Origin: JBAXEO01 sp964541375
Lineage (GTDB): Bacteria; Actinomycetota; Coriobacteriia; Anaerosomatales; JAAXUF01
Assembly: GCA_964541375.1 (NCBI GenBank)
Contig: CAZIPT010000048.1
Location: 1 to 17,024, forward strand
Length of the DNA stretch: 17,024 nt
Direction: 5' to 3'
The notes below the pieces were generated by a model, which was not told the DNA's origin, searched no databases, and worked only from the letters and a program-made list of their open reading frames with translations. Shown here piece after piece: positions 1 through 7,160 of this stretch; the first letter of the stretch is position 1; every line of letters begins with the position of its first letter. The position numbers and the translations under genes are program-made.

Positions 1-360
1 TGGCGCCAGCCCGTCGAGGGGCTCGGGCACCACCTGTGGCACGCGCGCCTCGAACGCCTTGATCCTCTCGGCAAGCGAGAGCGTGGGCAGCTCCTCTGCC
101 GGCGCCGGTTCGGGTCGAGGGGACCAGTCGCTGGCGCTCAGGGGCGCCAAGAGCTCGGCGGTGGGCGGCTCCTCCTCGATCGCGGCCCAGGGTGACTCCG
201 AGTCGGCCGACGATGACGCAGGGGCAACCGCCCATGCCTCCTGGTCCTCCCGAAGCGCTCTGGCCTTTCGGCGCCGAGACACCACGGCGACAGCAGCGAC
301 GGCCACAACAATCGCCACCAGAACCGTGGCTGCAGAGAGGATGACGAGGCGGTTGTCCAC
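1..360 (-). CDS. Single-pass membrane protein of unknown function, N-terminal part
   Basis: This reading frame is open from a GTG at 360 to the window edge (120 codons, no stop), so the C-terminus is missing. It is the fourth gene of the roadblock/DUF4388/GTPase unit and starts 5 nt after the GTPase stop, which suggests the same transcript. Residues about 5-27 form one hydrophobic segment (start MDNRLVILSAATVLVAIVVA), followed directly by the basic cluster SRRRKARA. By the positive-inside rule the C-terminal part should lie in the cytoplasm. The visible remainder is acidic and rich in Pro, Glu and Ala, ending in a short charged stretch (LSLAERIKAFEARVP). I recognise no domain and do not assign a function. 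From its position it could be a membrane anchor or partner for the GTPase module, which is inference only. The start codon is the best of few choices, because no in-frame ATG lies nearby and the Shine-Dalgarno is weak. Confidence 0.75.
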   Translation of the reverse strand, partial: MDNRLVILSAATVLVAIVVAVAAVAVVSRRRKARALREDQEAWAVAPASSSADSESPWAAIEEEPPTAELLAPLSASDWSPRPEPAPAEELPTLSLAERIKAFEARVPQVVPEPLDGLAP

Positions 361-365
361 GCCGG

Positions 366-893
366 CTATTCCATGCCCTTCAGAATCTCGTAGAGGAGGC
401 CGAGAAGGGCCGACTTGACCGACGCGCGGGATCTTGCGTCCACCGCGAGCAGCGGCACATCCGCCGCCAGCTGGAGGTCTTCTCGGACGCGGCGCAGGGC
501 CTCCGAGTCGTCGGCGGCGACCTTGTTGGCCGCGACGATGAACGGGACATCGGACATGCTCGTGAAGAACTCAATCATGCCTCGGGCGTCGTCGAAGGTC
601 GACGGATCCCTCGCGTCGACCAGCAGTACGAAGCCGAGCATGCCTTCGGACAGCGTCTCCCACATGAATGAGAACCGGGCCTGCCCCGGCGTGCCGAACA
701 GGTAGAGCACGACGTCGTCTGAGACGGTGATCCTGCCGAAGTCCATGGCGACAGTGGTTTCGCCGTCGCCTTCACTGGTGGAATCCGTCACCTGACGCTC
801 GGTGGATAGCACCGTGATCTCGCTCACTGCCTTGATGAGCGAGGTCTTGCCCGCGTTGAACGGACCGGTGATGACTACCTTGACGGACTGCAC
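366..893 (-). CDS. Small Ras-like GTPase, conservon CvnD / MglA type
   Basis: This 175-residue protein is a stand-alone P-loop GTPase domain. The G1/Walker A motif is GPFNAGKTS (residues 10-18). A Thr pair at 47-48 is a candidate G2 switch residue. The G3 region reads LFGTPGQARF (66-75), and the G4 region is ANKVAADD (122-129). The G3 Asp of the usual DxxGQ is replaced and reads GTPGQ, as I recall for CvnD/MglA-type bacterial GTPases. The G4 motif is NKVA rather than NKxD. The start is a GTG at 893, supported by a strong GAGGAGGA Shine-Dalgarno about 9 nt upstream that overlaps the stop of the DUF4388 gene. Family members switch between GDP and GTP forms and are paired with roadblock/LC7 proteins that act as GAP or exchange factor. 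Here the roadblock gene is two genes upstream. The effector is unknown, but pilB lies in the same neighbourhood. Confidence 0.88.
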   Translation of the reverse strand: MQSVKVVITGPFNAGKTSLIKAVSEITVLSTERQVTDSTSEGDGETTVAMDFGRITVSDDVVLYLFGTPGQARFSFMWETLSEGMLGFVLLVDARDPSTFDDARGMIEFFTSMSDVPFIVAANKVAADDSEALRRVREDLQLAADVPLLAVDARSRASVKSALLGLLYEILKGME

Positions 894-910
894 GGGCGGG
901 TGTTCCTCCT

Positions 911-3211
911 CTACAGGCTCTTGATGCCGTTGATGATCTTCATCAGCGTTTCTCTGTCGACGCTAGTATCGCGCTTCAGTACGCCGGAACCCGGCTCCGG
1001 GATTGCCGATACGTTGACAACCGGCCGAGAAGGCCGATCCGCGCCCGTCAGTGCTGACAACTCGTCGGTCATGCCCCCTGAGAGGCCGATCGCCTCGTAC
1101 GGGATCTCTTCGGCCAGCAGTTCGGCCAGCCCGGGTCTCGCTTCATCATCGGAATCCGCCGCGGCTTGCCGGACTATTTCGTCGTCGAGATCACCAGGCT
1201 CGACCGAGCCGAACTCGTCGAACGCCGGAGACTCGGCTTCCGAAGCGGCTTCGTCATGGGCTCGATCAAGCGATTCCAGCAGTGCGGTCAGATCGATCGG
1301 CTCATCTGCCGACACCCCTGCATCGACTACCGACGATGATTCCGTTTTTGGCGACTCCACCGAGGCTTGGGCGTTCGCAGCCTGAGTCCGCGTTGCAGCG
1401 GGCGGCCCGACCTTGCGTGCGTCCGACAAGGGCGAAACGTCGAACAAGTCCGGCGACAGCTCGCCGAGTCCAAGAGACATCAGCTCACGCTCGTACGAGC
1501 TCACGCCCGGGACGGCCCGCTGTGGCGCCGCGACAGAATCCGTCAAGGGTTCGGGCTCCGGCTCCGGTTCGGGTTCGGGCTCCGGCGCCGGTTCGGGTTC
1601 GGGCTCCGGTTCGAGCACGGGCTCCGGTTCTGGTTCTGGTTCCGGCTCGGGCTCTGGCTCCGGTCCGAGTTCGGGCTCCGGTGCTGGTTCGGGTTCGGGT
1701 GCAGGTGCAGGTTCGAGCACGGGTTCCTGCTGTGGCTCGGGCTCGAGTACGGGGAGCAGCTCGGGCACCAGAGCGAGCTCGGGTTCGCCACTGTGTTGAG
1801 GGGCAGGCTCCCACACGAAGTCAGCTTCGGCGACGGTCTCAAACACAACCTCATCGGTTGCCGGCTCATCCGAAATCGGCGTCGGCGTCACCACAGTAGC
1901 GGCCGATTCGTCCCGGATCGCCGTTTGTGCGTCCTCGCGGACCAGTCCAATGGTCGCGGCCTCGGCAACAGCGCTCAGTGCGTCTTCTACCGTCTTGGCA
2001 GGCGACTCGACCGGCTCGATGTCGCCGACAAGGTCGTCCGCGGAGCGGACCCGGATGAGCGGCAGATCCAGCTGCGGCACATGAGGAGTGAGCACCGGTG
2101 GCGTTACCTCGGCCACTGCATCCTGCGGCTCGAGATCAACGCCCAGCTCCGGCGCAACAGCACCGCCGCCAGCGGAGTCCGCATCCGATCCGTCGGATAC
2201 AGAGCGATGGAGCACTGCGCCCATCATCTCCTCAAGCACCGCTGCGTCCTGCACCGTGGGTCCCGGGAGCTCCCAACCGAAGAGAACCGGTTCCTCGTCG
2301 ATGGAGACCGGCACCGGCTCTACCTCTTGGGTGACGGCCTCTTCGGCAAACGGCGACTGGACCTCATCGGTCGGCACTGGGGCGAGTGGCTCCTCGGCAA
2401 CGACCTCACTCGCGGCGCGTCGCTCGGCGCGCGCCGCCGCCATCACGGCCGCCCGTTCGCGCTTCTCGGCGCGAAGCCGCAGTACTTCGTCGTCGCCGGT
2501 GAACTCCAGCAGCCCGGCGGAGAAGAGACCGTAGACGATTCGCGCCACCTCGAAGTCGGTACGGCTCGTCTCGCGGGCCATCTCTGCGACCGAGCGCGTC
2601 CCGTCCACCAAGAGCAGCAGGTTCCACTCGATCGGCTTCAGGGAGATCTCGAACGTACCTTCGCCCGGAGCGGTCGCCATCTTGAAGACGACCTCCATTG
2701 ACGGGATCTTCTTCTTTATCCGGCTCCACTCATCGAGACGCCGACTGCCCTCCATGATCACGTTCTCCATGGAGATCGCGAGTCCGATGTCCTCCTCGGC
2801 CACCGCAGGCATCGCCTGGAAGTCGAACTCGCCGTCGTCCCAGCGCATGAGGTCGAAGACCGTCTCCTGGATCTGCTCCTGGACGAACGTCTCCAGGACG
2901 GAGTAGCTGATGTAGCCCTCGTCGGTGAGAATCTCGCCCAGGCGGCGACCCTTCTTGCCCTCGGAGGCGCGAATCTCGAGCGCGCGCTCGAGCGCCTGCG
3001 GAGTGATCCGCTGCGCCCGCACGAGCCGCTCGCCGAGAAGCGCTGCGTGCCAGTTCGACTGCGCGAAGAACACGTCACCTTCGCGGAACCAAACGCTGCC
3101 GGAGGCATCGTCCTCGCGCTTGATGCGCAGCACGCCGGTCTTCCTGCTGAGAGCCACCAGCTGGAAGACGTCAGGTAGGCTGAAATCGTTGAGGTTTCCG
3201 CGGAGTGCCAT
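911..3211 (-). CDS. DUF4388 (PATAN-type) protein with long Glu-Pro repeat linker
   Basis: This 766-residue protein opens with a DUF4388/PATAN-like domain at about residues 1-130: MALRGNLNDFSLPDVFQLVA, then SGSVWFREGDVFFAQ, and a helical part around ERLVRAQRITPQALERAL. Residues about 140-245 look like a second folded region, with a winged-helix-like stretch (LVDGTRSVAEMARETSRTDF). From about 250 to 560 the chain is acidic, Pro-rich and low complexity, and it includes a nearly uninterrupted Glu-Pro tract (about 488-555). The C-terminus (about 570-766) is acidic with short predicted helices, ending MKIINGIKSL. The ATG at 3211 lies 49 nt after the roadblock stop. DUF4388 proteins occur with gliding, pilus and signalling genes in many bacteria, and PATAN proteins of cyanobacteria bind the PilB motor. 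No receiver domain is present. I infer a scaffold or effector linking the GTPase/roadblock switch to a target, possibly the PilB encoded upstream. Confidence 0.82.
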   Translation of the reverse strand: MALRGNLNDFSLPDVFQLVALSRKTGVLRIKREDDASGSVWFREGDVFFAQSNWHAALLGERLVRAQRITPQALERALEIRASEGKKGRRLGEILTDEGYISYSVLETFVQEQIQETVFDLMRWDDGEFDFQAMPAVAEEDIGLAISMENVIMEGSRRLDEWSRIKKKIPSMEVVFKMATAPGEGTFEISLKPIEWNLLLLVDGTRSVAEMARETSRTDFEVARIVYGLFSAGLLEFTGDDEVLRLRAEKRERAAVMAAARAERRAASEVVAEEPLAPVPTDEVQSPFAEEAVTQEVEPVPVSIDEEPVLFGWELPGPTVQDAAVLEEMMGAVLHRSVSDGSDADSAGGGAVAPELGVDLEPQDAVAEVTPPVLTPHVPQLDLPLIRVRSADDLVGDIEPVESPAKTVEDALSAVAEAATIGLVREDAQTAIRDESAATVVTPTPISDEPATDEVVFETVAEADFVWEPAPQHSGEPELALVPELLPVLEPEPQQEPVLEPAPAPEPEPAPEPELGPEPEPEPEPEPEPEPVLEPEPEPEPAPEPEPEPEPEPEPLTDSVAAPQRAVPGVSSYERELMSLGLGELSPDLFDVSPLSDARKVGPPAATRTQAANAQASVESPKTESSSVVDAGVSADEPIDLTALLESLDRAHDEAASEAESPAFDEFGSVEPGDLDDEIVRQAAADSDDEARPGLAELLAEEIPYEAIGLSGGMTDELSALTGADRPSRPVVNVSAIPEPGSGVLKRDTSVDRETLMKIINGIKSL
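1546..1750 (-). repeat. Degenerate GC-rich hexanucleotide tandem repeat encoding Glu-Pro
   Basis: The plus strand reads as imperfect tandem hexamers of the form GG(T/C)TC(G/C), so the coding strand alternates Glu and Pro codons for roughly 65-70 residues. Synonymous variation (GAG/GAA, CCG/CCC/CCA) is present. Larger blocks also recur: PVLEP appears three times, with APEPE-type units between. Any hexamer gain or loss stays in frame and adds or removes one Glu-Pro pair. Confidence 0.85.
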
Positions 3212-3260
3212 CTATGCGCTCGCCTCGTAACCAGTCCGCGTGTTGATAACCGGGCCCCGA

Positions 3261-3848
3261 CTATCCGAGTATCTCGGCGATGGCGTCAGCGGCCTCGCGC
3301 ATGTCATAGAGCACCAGTCCGAGCTTGGCCTGGGTTCCTGCCAGACACGTGAGCACCGCCCGGTCCCCCGCAGCAATGAGCATGACATACCCGCTCTCGC
3401 CTTCGATGAATACCTGGGACAGATGACCGCGGCCCAACTCCGTTGCTGCTCGCTCGCCCAACCCAAGAATCGCGGCGGACATCGCCCCCACACGATCCTC
3501 CTGCATGCCTTGCGGAAGGGCGGATGCCATCGTGAAGCCGTCCAGGGAGACGAGCGCGGCTGCATCGATCTCCTGGTTGTCATCCATAAGACGATCGAGC
3601 GTCCGAACGAGGCGCTGCTCGCGAGTGATCTTCGGCTCCTCCACTGGCGCTTGAACGGTGGGCGGAGCAGCGGCCACAGCCTGTTCCGGCGCCACAGGCG
3701 CCGTCCACGCCGGTGCTGTCTCCGGGACCGTCTCGGCGGGCACGGGTTCCGGCACAACCAGCGGCACGGAGATGGTGCTCTGTCCCTCAGCTGGAGTGTC
3801 TTCGTCGGCGTCGCCGATGAAGAATCCGCCGAATGCGTTATCGCTCAT
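3261..3848 (-). CDS. Roadblock/LC7 domain protein
   Basis: This is a 195-residue protein. Residues 1-70 are a disordered, Pro/Ala/Val/Glu-rich leader (for example VPEPVPAETVPETAPAW). Residues about 76-195 form a roadblock/LC7 fold with the usual pattern: a helix, then AALVSLDGFTMASALP, the conserved middle helix AMSAAILGLGERAATELG, strands around SQVFIEGESGYVMLIAAG and AVLTCLAG, and a final amphipathic helix ending AEILG. Such proteins (CvnB, MglB) bind small Ras-like GTPases, act as GAP or exchange factor, and set where the GTPase is active. The cognate GTPase is encoded two genes downstream. The ATG at 3848 is chosen because a clear GGAGGT lies 9 nt upstream; an in-frame ATG at 3992 would add 48 residues with no family resemblance. 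This gene heads the module after a 180-nt intergenic region. Confidence 0.9.
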   Translation of the reverse strand: MSDNAFGGFFIGDADEDTPAEGQSTISVPLVVPEPVPAETVPETAPAWTAPVAPEQAVAAAPPTVQAPVEEPKITREQRLVRTLDRLMDDNQEIDAAALVSLDGFTMASALPQGMQEDRVGAMSAAILGLGERAATELGRGHLSQVFIEGESGYVMLIAAGDRAVLTCLAGTQAKLGLVLYDMREAADAIAEILG

Positions 3849-3999
3849 GGCTGAACTACCTCCGAACGACCCGTGTTTACAGCCTACCGCCGGGCGCGCA
3901 ACCAGGCAGGTCGAGCGGCTACCGACCAGAGATTCCATACTCTCATGAAGGGTAGACCCGCACAACAGAACCGCCGGGAACGCACAGTCCATCGGGGAA

Positions 4000-4027
4000 C
4001 TCCGGAATCGCCAGCGCTGCGCCGGAA
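4000..4027 (-). terminator. Possible hairpin terminator after pilB
   Basis: On the minus strand, just past the pilB stop, TCCGG pairs with CCGGA and an inner CGC pairs with GCG, giving a bipartite hairpin. No real T-tract follows, only a short pyrimidine stretch. It could end the aroE-pilB transcript before the roadblock gene, but the stem is weak. Confidence 0.3.
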
Positions 4028-4028
4028 G

Positions 4029-5699
4029 CTAGACGACGACTCGCAGCACTTCCTCAATTGAGGTCTGCCCCAAGAGAACCTTCGCGAATCCGTCGTCACG
4101 AAGCGTCAGCATTCCCTCGCCCACCGCGGTGCGCATGATTTCGTCGGCTGACGCATTCTCGACGGTCAGCCGCTCGAGTGTCTCAGACATCGTCATGACC
4201 TCGTGGACACCCATCCGGCCCTTGTAGCCGATACCGTTGCACTTCTTGCAGCCCCGGGCGCGGTATACCTCTGGCGGATGCCCGGGCTCGAAGGGGAACC
4301 CCATCCTCGAAAGCGCGGCTTCGTCAGGCGTGTAGGCTTCCTTGCAGTCCGGACAGAGGCGCCGAGCAAGCCGCTGCGCCATCACGAGCGTGACCGCCGA
4401 GGCCGACAGGAACGGCTCGATCCCCATCTCGGTCAGACGGGTGATCGCCGAGGGCGCATCATTGGTGTGCAGCGTTGACAGGACGAGGTGGCCCGTCAGA
4501 GCGGCCTCGATCGCGATGGTGCCCGTCTCCTTGTCGCGGATCTCGCCGATCATGACCTTGTCGGGATCCTGGCGAAGTATCGAGCGCAAGGCCGAGGCGA
4601 AGGTCAAGCCGGCTCGCTCGTGCACCTGAACCTGAGACAACCCAGCGAGCCGGTATTCGACCGGATCCTCGACGGTGATGAGATTGGTCTTGGGATCGTT
4701 GGTCTCGTTGATCGCGGCGTACAGAGTGGTCGACTTGCCGGAACCGGTGGGACCGGTGACCAGAATCGCGCCGTATGGCAGCTTGAGTGCGTCAAGAAGG
4801 CGGTTCAGGTTCTGCTCAAGAAAGCCGAGGTCTTTGAGCGACATCATGATCGAGTCGCGGCGCAAGAGCCGCAGAACCGCAAGCTCGCCGTAGACCAGCG
4901 GAAGCACCGCCACGCGGAAGTCGACGGACTTGCCGTCAAGAACGACCCCAAACCTCCCGTCCTGAGGAATACGGCGCTCGGCGATGTCCATGCCCGAGTT
5001 GATCTTGAGGCGGCTGATGACCTGACGGAACAGCTTCTTGGGAAACGTACTGACTACCTGGCACACACCGTCGATCCGATACCGGATCCGCATCTCGAAC
5101 TCACCGGGCTCGATGTAGATGTCGCCCGCTCCTTGCCGAATCGCTTCGGTGATCACCTGGTTCATCAGGCGCGAGACGACCGAGTCACCGGCCGTCTCGT
5201 CACCTTCTTCCTCGACGCCCGGCCCAACGGCCTGCTCCAGGTCTCCCACCATGTCGTTGACATTGGTCTGCGCCGCACTGAACTTGTCGATCGCGGCGAC
5301 GAGGTCGCTCTCGGCAGCTACAACAGCGCGAATCTCCATCCCGGTCACGATGCGCACATCGTCGATTGCGAAGATGTTGGCCGGGTCGGCCATGGCGACG
5401 GTGAGCTCGTCCCCGTCGGCGCTAATGGGCAGTACCACGTACCGGCGCATGAGATCCGACTTCAGCAGGATTGCCGCTGTCGGGTCGATGTCGTAGGAGC
5501 CGATGTCGACGAACGGTAGGCCCATCGACTCAGCCACCGTTTGCGCAACCAGCTTCTCGCTCGCGAATCCCAGTTCATCGAGCACATGGGGAAGCGGCCG
5601 GTTGTCTGCGATTGCCGATGCCTCGGCGAGCTGCTCGTCGTTGATGACGCCTGCACCCACCAGGAGCCTGCCGAGCCGCATGCTGTTGGAGTGCATCAT
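4029..5699 (-). CDS. pilB: Type IV pilus assembly ATPase PilB / GspE family
   Basis: This 556-residue protein is a near-complete assembly ATPase powering type IV pilus extension or type II-like secretion from the inner face of the membrane. The N-terminal MshEN/T2SSE_N domain (about 1-140) begins RLGRLLVGAGVINDEQLAEA. The ATPase core has Walker A GPTGSGKST (316-324), Asp box ITVEDPVEYR (341-350), Walker B with IGEIRD (384-389) and His box LTGHLVLSTLHTNDA (401-415). A zinc-type tetracysteine follows (C449, C452, C484, C487), which favours PilB/GspE over the retraction ATPase PilT. The motif usually written SDIHIEP reads GDIYIEP (191-197). The ATG at 5699 forms an ATGA overlap with the aroE stop and has GGGGAGGT 9 nt upstream. 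No pilC, pilT, pilM-Q or pilin gene is seen, so its partners must lie elsewhere. PilB is preferred over GspE because no secretion genes are present. Confidence 0.93.
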   Translation of the reverse strand: MMHSNSMRLGRLLVGAGVINDEQLAEASAIADNRPLPHVLDELGFASEKLVAQTVAESMGLPFVDIGSYDIDPTAAILLKSDLMRRYVVLPISADGDELTVAMADPANIFAIDDVRIVTGMEIRAVVAAESDLVAAIDKFSAAQTNVNDMVGDLEQAVGPGVEEEGDETAGDSVVSRLMNQVITEAIRQGAGDIYIEPGEFEMRIRYRIDGVCQVVSTFPKKLFRQVISRLKINSGMDIAERRIPQDGRFGVVLDGKSVDFRVAVLPLVYGELAVLRLLRRDSIMMSLKDLGFLEQNLNRLLDALKLPYGAILVTGPTGSGKSTTLYAAINETNDPKTNLITVEDPVEYRLAGLSQVQVHERAGLTFASALRSILRQDPDKVMIGEIRDKETGTIAIEAALTGHLVLSTLHTNDAPSAITRLTEMGIEPFLSASAVTLVMAQRLARRLCPDCKEAYTPDEAALSRMGFPFEPGHPPEVYRARGCKKCNGIGYKGRMGVHEVMTMSETLERLTVENASADEIMRTAVGEGMLTLRDDGFAKVLLGQTSIEEVLRVVV

Positions 5700-6595
5700 C
5701 GCGGGCGCACCTCCCCGGCGATTCGGAGGTCGATCTCGCGCCGAGCAGCTTCGAGCATCACGTCGCGCGGGGTGTGCTGCTGCGAACCCGCGTTCCAGAT
5801 GTCGACCGCGGTCGCGCCCTGGCAGACCAGCATGCCGAGACCATCGAGAGTCGTCGCGCCGACCGCTTCGCCACAGGTCACCAGCGCAGTCCGCTCGGGA
5901 GTCCCGTAGACCATGTCGAACACGACCTGGCTGGACCGAAGCCACTGCGCGGGAATCGGGCACGGATCGCCCGGACGCATACCCACCGACGTGGCGTTGA
6001 TGACCAGGTCTGCCTCTCCGACGGCCTGCTCGGCGGCGTCGTAGGAAAGGGCACCCACCTCGATGTTGGCAGAGTGCGCGCCCATGCGCTCGATCAGCTC
6101 TTCGGCGCGACCGACATCGCGGTTGACCAGCGTGATTCGCGCGGCCCGGGCGAGAATCAAAGCGACGAACGCGCCGCCCGCCGCCCCGCCGGCGCCCAAG
6201 ATCGTCACGTTCTTGCCCGCCGGGTCAAAGCCTGCGTCACGCTCAAGGGTCTCCAGAAGACCTCGGCCGTCGGTGTTGTAGCCGATCAGTCGCCCGTCTA
6301 CGCAGTGGACGGTATTGACGGCGCCAGCCACCTGCGCAGCAGTCGCGACCTCGTCGCAGAGCTCAAGAATCGCGGCCTTGTACGGCATCGTCACGTTGAA
6401 CCCGACGAATGGGAGCGCCCGGATCGCTGCCACGAGCCGCCTGAGGCCGACCTCATCCGCTATCGCAAGCGGGACGTATACCCAGTCCAGACCAAGCTCC
6501 TCGTAGACCGCGTTGTGCATCGCGGGTGACAGCGAATGGTCCAGCGGCCATCCGATCACCCCGGCGAGCATGGTGGTTCCGTTGATTCGGACCAT
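5696..6595 (-). CDS. aroE: Shikimate dehydrogenase (NADP+)
   Basis: AroE reduces 3-dehydroshikimate to shikimate in the chorismate/aromatic amino acid pathway. The 299-residue length is slightly above the usual 270-290. The substrate domain shows SLSP (21-24), the catalytic Lys in NVTMPYK (K73) and the NTDG motif with Asp109. The nucleotide-binding loop is GAGGAAG (134-140), with NR at 158-159 consistent with NADP(H) preference, followed by NATSVGM (200-206) and the C-terminal DGLGMLVCQG. The ATG at 6595 is preceded by GGAGG about 11 nt upstream; a longer reading upstream has no family similarity. The 3' end overlaps the pilB start by 4 nt (ATGA), so the two are probably translationally coupled. 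yqeG lies 41 nt upstream, an association also seen around Bacillus yqeG-yqeH-aroE. Confidence 0.95.
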   Translation of the reverse strand: MVRINGTTMLAGVIGWPLDHSLSPAMHNAVYEELGLDWVYVPLAIADEVGLRRLVAAIRALPFVGFNVTMPYKAAILELCDEVATAAQVAGAVNTVHCVDGRLIGYNTDGRGLLETLERDAGFDPAGKNVTILGAGGAAGGAFVALILARAARITLVNRDVGRAEELIERMGAHSANIEVGALSYDAAEQAVGEADLVINATSVGMRPGDPCPIPAQWLRSSQVVFDMVYGTPERTALVTCGEAVGATTLDGLGMLVCQGATAVDIWNAGSQQHTPRDVMLEAARREIDLRIAGEVRPR

Positions 6596-6636
6596 GCGAA
6601 CGCGTGCCTCCAGCTCATTCGTCGTCTGATGCGAGT

Positions 6637-7125
6637 CTACGGCAGCGGTTGGCGACCAGCCAGCAAGACCCGCTCGATGCGCCGCAGTGCGAGTGTGTGT
6701 GGCAGGTCGCTTTCGGACAACGGCAGAACCATCACCGTCACCATTCCCAGCAGCTTCCCGCCGACGACATCGGTGAACATCTGGTCTCCAACCACCGCAG
6801 CCTGCGAGCGCTTTGAGCCGACCTTGCGAAGCGCGCGCAAGAAGGCGAAGGGCAACGGCTTGACCGCTTTGGCGACCAAGTCGATGCCGAGCTCCTCGGC
6901 GACTTCGGACACACGCTGATGCCAGTTGTTCGAGACCAGGCAGACCTTGAAGCCGTTCGCCGACAGAGATACGACCCACTCCCGGGCGCTTTCGGGCACC
7001 GCCGAGGTGTCGCGCGGGAGCAGCGTGTTGTCCAGGTCCACCAGCAACGTGTCGACCCCGCGAGCGCGAAGCGCAGTAAGGTCGATGTCGCTGACGCTGC
7101 GCAGATAGTAGTCCGGCGAAAGCAT
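6637..7125 (-). CDS. yqeG: YqeG family HAD-type phosphatase
   Basis: This 162-residue HAD superfamily protein of the YqeG / phosphatidylglycerophosphatase-like (subclass IIIA) group has the expected compact, cap-less architecture. Motif I is VDLDNTL (nucleophile Asp30, acid/base Asp32), motif II is the Ser of VSNN (S65), motif III is the Lys of VKPLP (K89), and motif IV is VGDQMFTDV with Asp114 and Asp119. The start is LSPDYYLRSVSDID, very typical of YqeG. The ATG at 7125 has a GAGGA about 7 nt upstream. The substrate of bacterial YqeG proteins is not firmly known; eukaryotic and plastid relatives dephosphorylate phosphatidylglycerophosphate. It sits 35 nt after the TPR-like gene and just before aroE. 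Confidence 0.9.
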   Translation of the reverse strand: MLSPDYYLRSVSDIDLTALRARGVDTLLVDLDNTLLPRDTSAVPESAREWVVSLSANGFKVCLVSNNWHQRVSEVAEELGIDLVAKAVKPLPFAFLRALRKVGSKRSQAAVVGDQMFTDVVGGKLLGMVTVMVLPLSESDLPHTLALRRIERVLLAGRQPLP

Positions 7126-7160
7126 GCGGCTATCCTCGTCTCAATGGAATGGCGCTCTGA

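Noticed and set aside
1546..1750. Possible CRISPR array
   Set aside because: The units are 6 nt and contiguous with no spacers, and they lie within a coding frame.
1367..2701. A 444-codon plus-strand frame and a nearby Gly-Ser-rich frame (1413-1799) opposite the DUF4388 gene
   Set aside because: Both are complementary readings of the Glu-Pro hexamer repeat and its flanks. The minus frame has a clear N-terminal domain and correct operon spacing.
3930..3945. Short inverted repeat GAGA...TCTC in the same gap
   Set aside because: Only four pairs around an 8-nt centre, which is expected by chance.
3849..3992. Extended N-terminus for the roadblock protein from an ATG at 3992
   Set aside because: The extension does not resemble the family, while the ATG at 3848 has a strong GGAGGT at the right spacing.
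3849..4028. Promoter for the roadblock/GTPase module in the 180-nt gap
   Set aside because: TATGGA- and TAGGCT-like -10 candidates exist but none has a -35 at proper spacing, so no site can be defended.
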